Shown: piece by piece, positions 35,852 through 45,509 of the stretch | Numbering within the stretch: the stretch's first letter is position 1 | Layout: every line of letters starts with the position of its first letter | Source of the DNA: LMUY01 sp965199105 | GTDB taxonomy: Bacteria > Pseudomonadota > Alphaproteobacteria > Acetobacterales > Acetobacteraceae | Direction: 5' to 3' | DNA length: 64,000 nt | Assembly: GCA_965199105.1 (NCBI GenBank) | Contig: CBDAQO010000002.1 | Location: forward strand, 1,674,001-1,738,000 | Notes under the pieces: generated by a model | Databases searched by the model: none | What the model saw: only the letters and a program-made list of their open reading frames with translations | Told to the model about the DNA's origin: nothing | Position numbers and translations under genes: made by a program

Positions 35852-36646
35852 ATGGACGGCATCATTGCGGCAGAGGCGGACCACTGGACCGTCGCTGGGC
35901 GGCGCTTCACCTCCCGCCTGGTGGTGGGCACCGGGAAGTACCGGGACCTTCCGGAGACCGCGGCGGCGCTCGAGGCGTCTGGCGCGGAGATCGTGACCGT
36001 GGCGGTGCGGCGGGTGAACCTGTCCGACCCGTCGGCGCCGATGCTGCAGGACTATGTCGACCCGGCGCGCTACACCTACCTGCCGAACACCGCCGGCTGC
36101 CACACCGCCAACGATGCCGTGCGCACGCTGCGGCTGGCGCGCGAGGCGGGCGGCTGGAACCTGGTGAAGCTCGAGGTCCTCGGCCCGCCGCCGCACCTCT
36201 ACCCGGACATGGCGGCCACGTTTGAGGCGGCGGCCGCGCTGATCAAGGATGGCTTCGAGGTCATGGTCTACTGCGCCGATGATCCGGTGGCGGCCAAGCG
36301 GCTGGAGGAGATGGGCTGCGTTGCCGTCATGCCACTGGGCGCGCCGATCGGCTCCGGCCTGGGGCTGCAGAACCCGGCCATGCTGAGCATGCTCATCGAG
36401 CAGAGCCACGTGCCCGTGCTGGTCGATGCCGGGGTCGGCACCGCGTCCGACGCGGCGATCGCGATGGAGCTCGGCTGCGACGCGGTGTTGCTGAACTCGG
36501 CCATCGCGCATGCGCGGGAGCCGGTGGTGATGGCGCGGGCGATGAAAGCGGCGGTGGAAGCTGGCCGGTTGGCGCGTTTGGCCGGGCGGATGCCGCGCCG
36601 GATGGGGGCGGACCCATCGAGCCCGCTCACCGGGCTGATTCGCTGA
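35852..36646 (+). CDS. thiG: Thiazole synthase ThiG
   Basis: A 264-residue TIM-barrel enzyme that builds the thiamine thiazole from deoxyxylulose phosphate, dehydroglycine and ThiS-bound sulfur. Family motifs: RLVVGTGKY, VTVAVRRVNL, NTAGCHTANDAVRTLRLAREAGGWNLVKLEVL (Schiff-base Lys in LVKLEV), PLGAPIGSGLG and VDAGVGTASDAAIAMELG. It is coupled to thiS. No thiC, thiE or thiF is near, so the thiamine genes are scattered. Confidence 0.96.
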   Translation: MDGIIAAEADHWTVAGRRFTSRLVVGTGKYRDLPETAAALEASGAEIVTVAVRRVNLSDPSAPMLQDYVDPARYTYLPNTAGCHTANDAVRTLRLAREAGGWNLVKLEVLGPPPHLYPDMAATFEAAAALIKDGFEVMVYCADDPVAAKRLEEMGCVAVMPLGAPIGSGLGLQNPAMLSMLIEQSHVPVLVDAGVGTASDAAIAMELGCDAVLLNSAIAHAREPVVMARAMKAAVEAGRLARLAGRMPRRMGADPSSPLTGLIR

Positions 36647-37044
36647 CACCTGGGCACGGTCGAGCGGCGCTTGGTTGATCACGTTTTTCGTGAGCGTTGC
36701 ATCAGGGCCACGGCGCATGCGGCGGTTTGGCCACAAAAGCGGGTTACATCACGGAAACTTGGGCGCGTCTACTCGCTGCCGCGTGAATTCTATGTCGGTC
36801 TATGACACGTCAATAACATGACCGAAACGAGTTTAGCTGTTACAGCATAGCTGGCGGTGCCGGGTGGTATAAGGGACATATAAGCTGTCGTTGGATGTCC
36901 AATTGATGTGGTCTCTGGGGCACAGGGTAGACGCTCCGCCGGATCGTTCCAGTTTCTGAACTGCAAAGTCCCGCTTGATATGATCGGCCTTGGCAGAGAC
37001 TATGAACTCGCCCGCTCATTTCGGCGGGGAGGGACCGCACACGT
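36647..37044. other. 398-nt intergenic region between thiG and rlpA
   Basis: No convincing gene on either strand. The middle is visibly richer in A+T (36780-36860), which suits promoter activity for rlpA. A cccgc...gcggg mini-hairpin and a ggggaggg purine tract, a plausible ribosome-binding site, lie directly before the rlpA ATG. A small RNA cannot be excluded. Confidence 0.5.
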
Positions 37045-37587
37045 ATGAATAAGAACCCGATGCTGCTCACCGTTCTTGCGGGCCTCGCGCTGTTGCCGGC
37101 CGCTGCAGGAGCCCAGAGCGTCGGGGTCGCGTCTTGGTATGGCACTCGCCACCAGGGCTTGCGGACCAGCAGCGGCGAAGCCTTCGACCAGGACGGCATG
37201 ACCGCCGCGAGCCACGACCTGCCGCTGGGCGCCAAGGTGCGCGTGACGCTGCATGACACGGGGCGCTCGGTGGTGGTGCGGGTGAACGACCGGATGGGCG
37301 CGCACGGCGCCATCATCGACCTGTCGCGGGGTGCGGCGCAGGAGATCGGCCTACTGGGCCGTGGCCGTGGCACCGTCTCCATCGAGGCGTTCGACGGGGA
37401 CCCGGTGGAAGTGGCCGAGGCCCCCGATAGCGACGGCGGCGCCGACCTGGCCGCGCCGCGCCACCGCCGTGCGCGCGGGCGCCATGGGGCGCGCATGATG
37501 GCCAGCGACCATCGTTGCTGCCACGCTGCGTCGATGGTGCTGGCCCGCCACATGGTCGACCGCCGGCCGGCGCGCCACCGCGTCTGA
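37045..37587 (+). CDS. rlpA: RlpA-family septal ring lytic transglycosylase-like protein
   Basis: A 180-residue exported protein. After a signal peptide (LLTVLAGLALLPAAAGA) comes a double-psi beta-barrel domain with the RlpA core: GVASWYGTRHQGLRTSSGEAFD, MTAASHDLPLGAKVRVT, VVVRVNDRMG and IIDLSRGAAQEIGL. RlpA proteins cleave denuded peptidoglycan strands at the septum. No SPOR domain is present; the C-terminal ~45 residues are basic and low-complexity (HRRARGRHGAR). It is shorter than the classical enzyme. Confidence 0.85.
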   Translation: MNKNPMLLTVLAGLALLPAAAGAQSVGVASWYGTRHQGLRTSSGEAFDQDGMTAASHDLPLGAKVRVTLHDTGRSVVVRVNDRMGAHGAIIDLSRGAAQEIGLLGRGRGTVSIEAFDGDPVEVAEAPDSDGGADLAAPRHRRARGRHGARMMASDHRCCHAASMVLARHMVDRRPARHRV

Positions 37588-37964
37588 CGGCCGACGCTCG
37601 GGCACGCGCCCGGGGCGTTCGAGGGGCGGAGCGACCCGGCAAACGGCCGGTCGCGGGCGGGCTGCGCTGCAGCATTGGCGGCACGGATGACGCCGCGTTC
37701 ATCTTTCCTTAGCAGCTTGTTCTTACAGTGCTTTGCAGCGGCAGGATTTTTCTTGCCGTGACCTGATATTTTCGCTTGCGCCCTAACTCTGTCGGTCCTA
37801 TTTGCCGCGTCCACGCAGCAACGCACGTGCCTCTGGCCCCTGGGGTTACGCAACGACGTCAAGCGTTCTGGCAATTGACTCTTTTTCGCTGGTTCGTTCG
37901 ACCGTTTCGTCAACTCCCGCCCATCGCCTGAACAGGTGGGCGCCCAATCAGAAGGCTCCGTGCG
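37588..37964 (+). promoter_or_regulatory. 377-nt leader of ornithine decarboxylase, candidate speF-type RNA
   Basis: No protein gene is convincing here. The region is less GC-rich than the flanking genes and contains several short stems, for example cggca...tgccg at 37739-37758 with a T-rich loop, ggcccc/tgggg near 37845, and possible pairings around gccgcg. A long structured leader is known upstream of ornithine decarboxylase genes in alphaproteobacteria (the speF RNA motif), so this is the natural candidate. I could not align it to the consensus by eye. An AGAAGG lies before the decarboxylase ATG. Confidence 0.4.
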
Positions 37965-39095
37965 ATGACCCCCAAGATCGCGCAGTACCTGGCCGACTCG
38001 CGTCCGGCCACGCCCTGTCTCGTCCTCGACGTGGACCGGGTGGAGGAAAACTACCGCCGCATCCTGCACGCGCTCCCACTGGCGCGGGTGTACTACGCCG
38101 TGAAAGCCAACCCGGCGGCGCCGATCCTGCAGCGCCTGGTCGGCCTCGGTAGCGCGTTTGATGCCGCCTCCTTCGAGGAGGTCGGCATGTGCTTGGAGGC
38201 AGGTGCCGCACCTGGCGAGATCTCGTTCGGCAACACCATTAAGAAGGTCTCGGCCATTCAGCGCGCCTATGCCGCCGGGGTCACGATGTTCGCCTTCGAC
38301 TCGGCCGAGGAGCTCGAGAAGCTGGCGCGCCACGCTCCCGGCAGCCGGGTGTATTGCCGCCTGCTGGTGGAGAACAAGGGCGCCGACTGGCCGCTGTCCC
38401 GCAAGTTCGGCACCACCGTGGAGGCGGCTCGCGCGCTCATGCTGCGCGCGGCGGAGATGGGGCTGGACCCGTACGGTCTGTCCTTCCACGTTGGTAGCCA
38501 GCAACTCGACACTGCCGCCTACGAGGTTGCGATCGGGCGCGTGGGAATGCTGTTCACCGACCTGCGGCGCGCGGGCGTGAACCTGCGCATGGTCAACCTC
38601 GGCGGCGGCTTCCCGGTGCGTTACCGCGAGGAGGTGCTGGGGGTGGACTGCTTCGCGAACGCGATCATGCACGCGATGATCGAGCATTTCGGCAACGACC
38701 TGCCGGAAATCCTGATCGAGCCGGGCCGGTCCATGGTGGGGGACGCCGGGTTGGTGCGTGCTGAGGTGGTGCTGGTGAGCCAGCGCGTGCCGGACGACCC
38801 GACGCGCTGGGTGTACCTCGACATCGGCCGCTTCGGCGGGCTGGCGGAGACCGAAGGCGAGTCGATCAAGTATCGCATCGCCACCGGCCATGACGGCGAG
38901 GCGACTGGGCCGGTGTGCATCGCCGGGCCGACCTGCGATGGGGCGGACATCTTGTATGAGCGCGCCAACTACCGCCTGCCGGTGGCGCTGCAGCATGGCG
39001 AGACGGTGGATATCCTGTCGACTGGGGCCTACGTGACCACCTACGCCAGCCAACGCTTCAACGGGTTTGCGCCATTGGCAGAGCACTACATCTAG
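37965..39095 (+). CDS. Type III PLP-dependent ornithine decarboxylase
   Basis: A 376-residue alanine-racemase-fold decarboxylase that converts ornithine to putrescine. The PLP lysine is Lys47 in YYAVKANP; HVGSQQ, LGGGFPVRY, EPGRSMVGDAG and the active-site Cys in GPTCDGAD all fit eukaryote-like ODC. Length separates it from the longer arginine or diaminopimelate enzymes, though lysine/ornithine dual specificity is possible. It has a long leader and no polyamine partner gene adjacent. A degenerate copy of the palindromic repeat follows at 39122. Confidence 0.92.
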   Translation: MTPKIAQYLADSRPATPCLVLDVDRVEENYRRILHALPLARVYYAVKANPAAPILQRLVGLGSAFDAASFEEVGMCLEAGAAPGEISFGNTIKKVSAIQRAYAAGVTMFAFDSAEELEKLARHAPGSRVYCRLLVENKGADWPLSRKFGTTVEAARALMLRAAEMGLDPYGLSFHVGSQQLDTAAYEVAIGRVGMLFTDLRRAGVNLRMVNLGGGFPVRYREEVLGVDCFANAIMHAMIEHFGNDLPEILIEPGRSMVGDAGLVRAEVVLVSQRVPDDPTRWVYLDIGRFGGLAETEGESIKYRIATGHDGEATGPVCIAGPTCDGADILYERANYRLPVALQHGETVDILSTGAYVTTYASQRFNGFAPLAEHYI

Positions 39096-39121
39096 CCCGC
39101 GCCAGAGCACCCCGCCTGAAG

Positions 39122-39147
39122 AAGCCCTCTCCACCTGGGAGAGAGAG
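39122..39147. repeat. Dispersed palindromic repeat, degenerate copy G
   Basis: ccctctcca - cc - tgggagaga keeps the core arms with mismatches and a weakened tail (ggcggg). It lies 27 nt after the ornithine decarboxylase stop and before the htpG promoter, so it may act as a terminator. No T-run. Confidence 0.6.
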
Positions 39148-39172
39148 TCTTGGCGGGTGTGGGTGGGATCGG

Positions 39173-39201
39173 CTTGAAAACTGCGGGGTCGCTCGGCATA
39201 T
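39173..39201 (+). promoter_or_regulatory. Heat-shock (RpoH/sigma-32-type) promoter of htpG
   Basis: A perfect -35 element CTTGAAA at 39173-39179 is followed after 14 nt by cggcatat (39194-39201), close to the sigma-32 -10 consensus (CCCATNT). The expected transcription start near 39208 leaves a short leader to the GTG at 39234. htpG is a known RpoH-regulon gene. Confidence 0.55.
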
Positions 39202-39233
39202 CGCGGCCGCGATGTATGCACGGGGGTGCCACA

Positions 39234-41072
<1,839 letters not shown>

Positions 41073-41074
41073 GC

Positions 41075-41497
41075 TTGTTGCGCCAGGCCAGCTTCACGCT
41101 CGAGGTCAACACGCAGGGCCAGGGCTTGGTGCCGATCACCGACGCCATCACCCGCTGGGTGGCGGACCAGCCGATGGCCACCGGCCTGCTGACGGTGTTC
41201 TGCCGCCACACCTCGGCCTCGCTGCTGATCCAGGAGAACGCCGACCCCACGGTGCGGGCCGACCTGGAGAGCTTCTTCCGCTGGCTGGTGCCCGAGAACG
41301 TCGGCTACCGGCACAGCGCGGAAGGGCCGGACGACATGCCGGCGCATATCCGCGCGGCGCTGACGCAGACGCAATTGTCCATCCCGCTGCTGAACGGCGA
41401 GCTGGCGCTTGGCACCTGGCAGGGTTTGTACCTGTGGGAACACCGATCCGCACCGCACCGCCGGGAGGTGGTGCTGCACCTGCTCGGCAACTCGTAG
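41075..41497 (+). CDS. YjbQ/UPF0047 family protein
   Basis: A 140-residue protein of the secondary thiamine-phosphate synthase (UPF0047) family. Conserved segments are FCRHTSASLLIQENADP, NVGYRHSAEGPDDMPAHI and GTWQGLYLWEHR. Family members show weak thiamine-phosphate synthase activity in complementation; the true role is unsettled. Starts with TTG 2 nt after the htpG stop, so it is co-transcribed. Confidence 0.88.
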   Translation: MLRQASFTLEVNTQGQGLVPITDAITRWVADQPMATGLLTVFCRHTSASLLIQENADPTVRADLESFFRWLVPENVGYRHSAEGPDDMPAHIRAALTQTQLSIPLLNGELALGTWQGLYLWEHRSAPHRREVVLHLLGNS

Positions 41498-41521
41498 AGT
41501 CTTCCCAGCGCGCGATCGGGG

Positions 41522-41537
41522 TGTGACCCTGGTCACC
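41522..41537. promoter_or_regulatory. CRP/FNR-like dyad upstream of the orphan gene
   Basis: tgtga - ccctgg - tcacc matches nine of the ten conserved bases of the CRP half-site pattern (TGTGA-N6-TCACA), and gtgacc/ggtcac is perfectly symmetric. It lies 110 nt before the ATG at 41648. A chance match is possible in a GC-rich genome. Confidence 0.35.
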
Positions 41538-41647
41538 TTTGTTTCGATACCGTTGCATGTAGGGCTTGGCTCGCCAGAAAACCTGGCCACCACGGGTGAG
41601 GGCACTCTGCCGCATCCGGTTGGGTGAACCCTCGTTGGAGATGCATC

Positions 41648-42202
41648 ATGGCCGAGACCGCAACGCCCACTCAGGACCAGACCGCCGTCGCAAAGAAGCC
41701 AATGACGACCAAGTTGCACTCGACCACGGCCAAGCCGCACGCGGGTAAATGGTCGGCGCTCTCGCCCAAGGTGCAAGGCGCGTTCAAGATCACACCGGAA
41801 ACGGACCCTCAGGTGCTGACCTTTACCAGTTGGGCGCCCAATCCCTGGGTGCTGGTAGGAGCCAACGGCAAGAACCTGTTCACCCTGTCGGGCATGAACC
41901 TGACCGTCATCAAGGCTCAAACCCTTGCCGGCGCGATCACGATTTCCTCGCTAATGACGCTCGATGTCGTGTCCGACGGCTGGACCGCGGCACGCCCCCA
42001 CGAGGTCGTCGATATCGTGAGCTTCGAACTGAGCTTCGTCGGCGCCGCCGGCGGCGAGCTGCTCACGTTCAAGCCCTTCCTCAATATCGGCTGCGGCAGC
42101 AACGGCGAGCAACAGTTCACCGAGCTTTTCAGCACCGACATCTTCAGCCTCATCGGCGGTGCTCATTTCTCCCTTCCTGCCACAACGTTCTGGCCCTGCT
42201 GA
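41648..42202 (+). CDS. Hypothetical protein, 184 residues
   Basis: I do not recognise this protein. The first ~45 residues are polar and Thr/Lys/Ala-rich (TPTQDQTAVAKK), followed by a compact beta-rich region: PQVLTFTSWAPNPWVLVGANGKNLF, an aliphatic ITISSLMTLDVVSDGW, and VVDIVSFELSFVGAAGG. There is no signal peptide or membrane helix. A ggag lies before the ATG. It stands alone with its own candidate CRP-like site upstream and a strong hairpin terminator downstream, suggesting a monocistronic regulated gene. Codon use looks less extreme in GC than in htpG. Confidence 0.7.
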   Translation: MAETATPTQDQTAVAKKPMTTKLHSTTAKPHAGKWSALSPKVQGAFKITPETDPQVLTFTSWAPNPWVLVGANGKNLFTLSGMNLTVIKAQTLAGAITISSLMTLDVVSDGWTAARPHEVVDIVSFELSFVGAAGGELLTFKPFLNIGCGSNGEQQFTELFSTDIFSLIGGAHFSLPATTFWPC

Positions 42203-42211
42203 AGCAGGCTG

Positions 42212-42242
42212 CGGTCAGCTTGCCGCTCTGGCAAGCTGACCG
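42212..42242. terminator. Bidirectional terminator, perfect 13-bp stem
   Basis: cggtcagcttgcc - gctct - ggcaagctgaccg, a perfect inverted repeat with a 5-nt loop, fills the gap between the convergent stops at 42202 and 42243. No long T-run; it should terminate or stabilise both transcripts. Confidence 0.75.
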
Positions 42243-42875
42243 TTACGCCGCGCCCGCCGGCCCCAGGCCCGCAGCAGAACCGTCCGCGGCTGGCTGGGCG
42301 GTCGCCATGACCCGCGCCACCTCCGCCCGCAACGCCGGCAGCACCTCCGTCACGAACCATGGGTTGCGCCGTTCCCATATTCCGGTGCGCCAGGAGGGGT
42401 GCGGCAGCGGGAAGTAGCCCGGCAAATGCTCGCGCCAGGCCCGCACTCGCTCGGTCATCGCGCCGGGCCCGAGCGCGTAAACCTGCGCGTAGCTGCCCAC
42501 CAGCAAGGTCAGTTGCAGTTGCGGCATCAGGCCGAGCAGGCGCGGGCGCCACAGCCGGGCGCATTGCGGCCGCGGCGGCAGGTCGCCACCCTGCGGATAG
42601 CGGCCCGGATAGCACAGCCCCATCGGCAGGATTGCGACCCGGCGCACGTCGTAGAACTCCTCCGGCGACAGCCCCAGCCAGCCGCGCAGCCGCTTGCCGC
42701 TCTCATCCGTCCAAGGCGTGCCGCTGGCATGCACCTTCGTGCCCGGCGCTTGGCTGGCGATCAGCAGCCGTGCCGTGGTGGAAACGCGCAGGATCGGACG
42801 CGGCCCCAGCGGCAGGTCGGCGCAGGCGGTGCAGGCGCGGGCCGCGGCGGCCGCGATGTCGAGCGTGTCAGCCAA
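42243..42875 (-). CDS. Uracil-DNA glycosylase superfamily protein
   Basis: About 210 residues of the UDG fold (PF03167). Motif I is seen as LLIASQAPGTKVHASGTPWTDESGKRLRGWL, followed by AILPMGLCYPGR and a late HPSWRTGIW in place of the canonical HPSP loop. Four cysteines near the N-terminus (CTACADLP and CYPG) recall the Fe-S-type UDGs but the set is incomplete. It probably removes uracil or another lesion from DNA. The likely start is TTG 42875, overlapping the thpR stop by 8 nt. Last gene of the tesA-thpR-UDG unit. Confidence 0.8.
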   Translation of the reverse strand: MADTLDIAAAAARACTACADLPLGPRPILRVSTTARLLIASQAPGTKVHASGTPWTDESGKRLRGWLGLSPEEFYDVRRVAILPMGLCYPGRYPQGGDLPPRPQCARLWRPRLLGLMPQLQLTLLVGSYAQVYALGPGAMTERVRAWREHLPGYFPLPHPSWRTGIWERRNPWFVTEVLPALRAEVARVMATAQPAADGSAAGLGPAGAA

Positions 42876-43401
42876 GGGGATACTCCACCTCCGCCGTGTA
42901 GGCCGCGCCGTCTTTGCCGAGGCGGGAGGAAAACAGCGTGAAATGCTCCACCGGCACCGGCTCGGCGCGCAATAGATTGTGCCGCTGCAGCCATTCCACG
43001 AGCTTGCCGGCGGGCGCGTTGTCCAGCCGGGCCAGCGACACGTGGGGGTTGAAGCGGCGGCGCTCCGGCTCGAAGGCGATGCGCTGTACCGCGGTTTCGA
43101 TCTTGGCCTGCAAATGGTCGAGCTGCGGCGAGCGCTCCACCCCGGCCCAGAGGGTTTGCGGTCGCCCGGCCTTCTCGAACACGCCGACGCCGCCGAGCTG
43201 CAGGTTGAAGCGCTTGCCCCGCAGCGCGGCCAAGGCGTGGTCCAGCTCCTCCGCCCGGTGGGCCGGCATCTCACCCAGGAAGCGCAGGGTGATGTGGAGG
43301 TTTTCCGGCGGCAGCCAGCGTGCGCCGGGCAGCGCGGTGGCGAGCTGGGAGAGCTGGCGGCGCACCTCCCATGGCAGGTCCAGGGCCACGAACAGTCGCA
43401 T
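42868..43401 (-). CDS. thpR: RNA 2',3'-cyclic phosphodiesterase ThpR (2'-5' RNA ligase family)
   Basis: A 177-residue 2H phosphoesterase. The two catalytic HxT/S motifs are HITLRFLG (His36) and HVSLARL. The enzyme hydrolyses 2',3'-cyclic phosphate ends of RNA and can ligate tRNA halves in vitro. It starts 9 nt after the tesA stop and overlaps the UDG gene, so all three are probably co-transcribed. Confidence 0.92.
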   Translation of the reverse strand: MRLFVALDLPWEVRRQLSQLATALPGARWLPPENLHITLRFLGEMPAHRAEELDHALAALRGKRFNLQLGGVGVFEKAGRPQTLWAGVERSPQLDHLQAKIETAVQRIAFEPERRRFNPHVSLARLDNAPAGKLVEWLQRHNLLRAEPVPVEHFTLFSSRLGKDGAAYTAEVEYPLG

Positions 43402-43410
43402 GGCGGGTCC

Positions 43411-44025
43411 TCACGCCTCGGCCTGGCGGAGCAGCGCCTCCACCGCCGGTTTGATGTGGGCGACAACCACCTTTACGCCCGCCGCGTTCGGATGGATGTG
43501 GTCGGCCTGGTTGAGCGCCGGGTCGGCCGCCACGCCCTGGAGGAAGAACGGGTCGTAGAGCAGCCCGGGGCGGTGGCTCAGCCGCGTGAACACCGCGCTG
43601 AACTGCTGGCCATAGGCCGGGCCCATGTTGGGCGGCGCCACCATGCCGGAGAGCAGGGTGGGGATGTGGTCGTGGGCGAGTGTGTCGAGGATGGCGGCTA
43701 GGTTGGCCTCCATGTCCTTGGGGTCGGTGCCGCGCAGCCCGTCATTGCCGCCCAGTTCCACCAGCACCGCGTCCGGTTGGTCGGCCAGCGCCCAGTCCAG
43801 GCGGGAGCGGCCGCCGGCGGTGGTGTCCCCGGAAACGCCGCCGTCGAGAATGGTGACGTCGAACCCGTCGGCCTTCAGCGCGGCGCCCAGTTGCGCCTGG
43901 AACGCGTCGGGCGCGGGCAGGCCGTAGCCGGCGGCGAGCGAGTCGCCGAACACCAGCAGCTTGAGCGGGCGCGCGTGGGCCGCCCCGCCGAGCAGGACAC
44001 AAAGCACGGCCGCCACCTTCGCCAT
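43411..44025 (-). CDS. tesA: SGNH-family arylesterase / acyl-CoA thioesterase I-like
   Basis: A 204-residue exported esterase. A short signal segment (AAVLCVLLGGAAHA) precedes the catalytic GDSLAAGYG (Ser29). GGNDGLRG carries the oxyanion Asn, and DHIHPNAAG holds the Asp-His of the triad. TesA hydrolyses esters and acyl thioesters in the periplasm. It diverges by 28 nt from the ybbA-type ATPase gene, the same arrangement as tesA/ybbA-ybbP in Escherichia coli. An in-frame ATG at 44055 would overlap the ybbA start. Confidence 0.9.
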   Translation of the reverse strand: MAKVAAVLCVLLGGAAHARPLKLLVFGDSLAAGYGLPAPDAFQAQLGAALKADGFDVTILDGGVSGDTTAGGRSRLDWALADQPDAVLVELGGNDGLRGTDPKDMEANLAAILDTLAHDHIPTLLSGMVAPPNMGPAYGQQFSAVFTRLSHRPGLLYDPFFLQGVAADPALNQADHIHPNAAGVKVVVAHIKPAVEALLRQAEA

Positions 44026-44053
44026 TCGGCGGAGTTGGCCATATGGAGACACC

Positions 44054-44776
44054 ATGGACACGATTTCGCCTCCCAGCGCTGCCCGAAACAAGCTGATCCG
44101 GGTGCGCGATCTGCGCCTGACCGTGCCCGCCGCGTCCGGTCCGGTCAACATCCTGACCGGGGTGGACCTGGAAGTGGGGGCGGGGGAGGCGATTGGCATC
44201 GTGGGGCCGTCCGGCTCGGGCAAGACCAGCCTGCTGATGGTGCTGGCGGGGTTGGAGCGGCCGACCGGAGGCAGCGTGACGGTGGCCGGGTACGACCTGG
44301 GCGCGCTCGGCGAGGACGCACTGGCCCGGATGCGGCGCGACACCGTGGGCATCGTGTTCCAGGCCTTCCACCTCATTCCCACCATGACGGCGCTGGAAAA
44401 CGTGGCGGTGCCGCTGGAGCTGGCCGGCCAGGCCGACGCGCAGGACCGTGCCGCGGACAGCCTGCGCGCGGTCGGCCTCGGCCACCGGCTGACGCACCTG
44501 CCGGGCCAGCTTTCCGGCGGCGAGCAGCAGCGGGTGGCGCTGGCGCGTGCCTTCGCGCCCCGCCCGCGCCTGCTGCTGGCCGACGAGCCGACCGGCAACC
44601 TGGACGCCGCCACCGGGTCCGCCGTGATGGACCTGCTGTTCGGCATGCGCGAGCAGAGCGGCACCACGCTGCTGCTGATCACTCACGACGCTGGGCTGGC
44701 CGGGCGCTGCGACCGGCAGGTGCGGATTGCGGATGGGCGGGTGGCGGTTGCCGCTCCGCCAGTGTCGCCGCCGTGA
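44054..44776 (+). CDS. ybbA: ABC transporter ATP-binding protein, YbbA/LolD type
   Basis: A 240-residue ATPase with Walker A GPSGSGKTSLL, Q-loop VFQAFHLIPTMTALENV, signature LSGGEQQRVALARA and Walker B LLLADEPTGNLD, all intact. The LIPTMTALENV pattern is that of the MacB/LolD/YbbA branch, which powers FtsX-like permeases instead of uptake channels. The matching permease is at 45510, but the HicAB module on the opposite strand lies between them. It diverges from tesA. Confidence 0.9.
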   Translation: MDTISPPSAARNKLIRVRDLRLTVPAASGPVNILTGVDLEVGAGEAIGIVGPSGSGKTSLLMVLAGLERPTGGSVTVAGYDLGALGEDALARMRRDTVGIVFQAFHLIPTMTALENVAVPLELAGQADAQDRAADSLRAVGLGHRLTHLPGQLSGGEQQRVALARAFAPRPRLLLADEPTGNLDAATGSAVMDLLFGMREQSGTTLLLITHDAGLAGRCDRQVRIADGRVAVAAPPVSPP

Positions 44777-44789
44777 CTGGAGCAACCAG

Positions 44790-45200
44790 CTATAGCGCCT
44801 CCGCGGCGATCGCCATTCGAGCCCCTTTTGCCAACAGGGCCGATCGGCTGGTGCCGGTGCGTGCCGCCAGGGCGTCCATGCGCGCGAGCAACGCTGCGTC
44901 CAAGCTCACGTTGACCCGCACCGACCGTGTGCGCACTTCTGCCGGCACGAGCAGGAGCATGGGGGCGTGTGCCTCTGGCGGAATGGCCGGCTCGACAGCG
45001 CCGTCCTCCACGGCCGCGGGAAGTGCCTCGCCGTCTGCTTCCATGTCCGCGATCACCGTCGCGAGTGCGTCGCGCGCTTGGGCCATCACCTCTGGCAACG
45101 TCGCGGCCACCGAGGTCACGCCTGGAAACGCTGGAAATATGATGGAATACGCCTGGTTCGGGAGGCGGTCGGCGATGGCCAGGAAGGTCTTTGTGGTCAT
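44790..45200 (-). CDS. hicB: HicB-family antitoxin
   Basis: A 136-residue antitoxin. The N-terminal half has the HicB RNase H-like pattern (YSIIFPAFPGVTSVAATLPEVMAQARDAL), and the C-terminal half a ribbon-helix-helix/CopG DNA-binding motif (RVNVSLDAALLARMDALAARTGTSRSALL). It neutralises HicA and probably represses the operon. It is encoded 10 nt after hicA, convergent with ybbA across 13 nt. Confidence 0.9.
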   Translation of the reverse strand: MTTKTFLAIADRLPNQAYSIIFPAFPGVTSVAATLPEVMAQARDALATVIADMEADGEALPAAVEDGAVEPAIPPEAHAPMLLLVPAEVRTRSVRVNVSLDAALLARMDALAARTGTSRSALLAKGARMAIAAEAL

Positions 45201-45210
45201 GGACGAGGTC

Positions 45211-45423
45211 CTAGCGCTGGGGCGGATACTCCCAACCAGCCTGCTGGCAAATCGCCCGCAGCGTTCCGGCCGGTATATCGCCAGAATGGTTGGCGATCAC
45301 GACACGGCGGCCAGTCTGCTTGAAGATAACGTGCGAGCCCTTTCCGGGTCGCTCCAGCCAGCCTTCCCGCCGCAGTCGCGTCATCGCCTCACGTGCTGTC
45401 ACGGGACGAAGAGGGGCACGCAT
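45211..45423 (-). CDS. hicA: HicA-family toxin (mRNA interferase)
   Basis: A 70-residue double-stranded-RNA-binding-fold toxin. The motif LRREGWLERPGKGSHVIFKQ contains the catalytic His in GSH; HSGDIPAGTLRAICQQAGW completes the family pattern. HicA cleaves mRNA and blocks translation. ATG 45423 gives the normal family length; the frame is open to 45489. Toxin-first order with HicB downstream is typical. The pair sits on the minus strand between ybbA and its permease gene. Confidence 0.88.
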   Translation of the reverse strand: MRAPLRPVTAREAMTRLRREGWLERPGKGSHVIFKQTGRRVVIANHSGDIPAGTLRAICQQAGWEYPPQR

Positions 45424-45509
45424 GGCCGCCGAGAGCAAGAGAGTTGTGTAACCTTGTGTAAGATCGACCCGAGCGCCGACTGGCTCCACTCTTGCCCAAG
45501 GCCGGTCGC

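Noticed and set aside
37802..38152. 116-codon frame starting at TTG 37802 and overlapping the ornithine decarboxylase start
   Set aside because: Most of it is out of frame with the decarboxylase and looks like shadow sequence; a short regulatory upstream ORF cannot be excluded but is unsupported.
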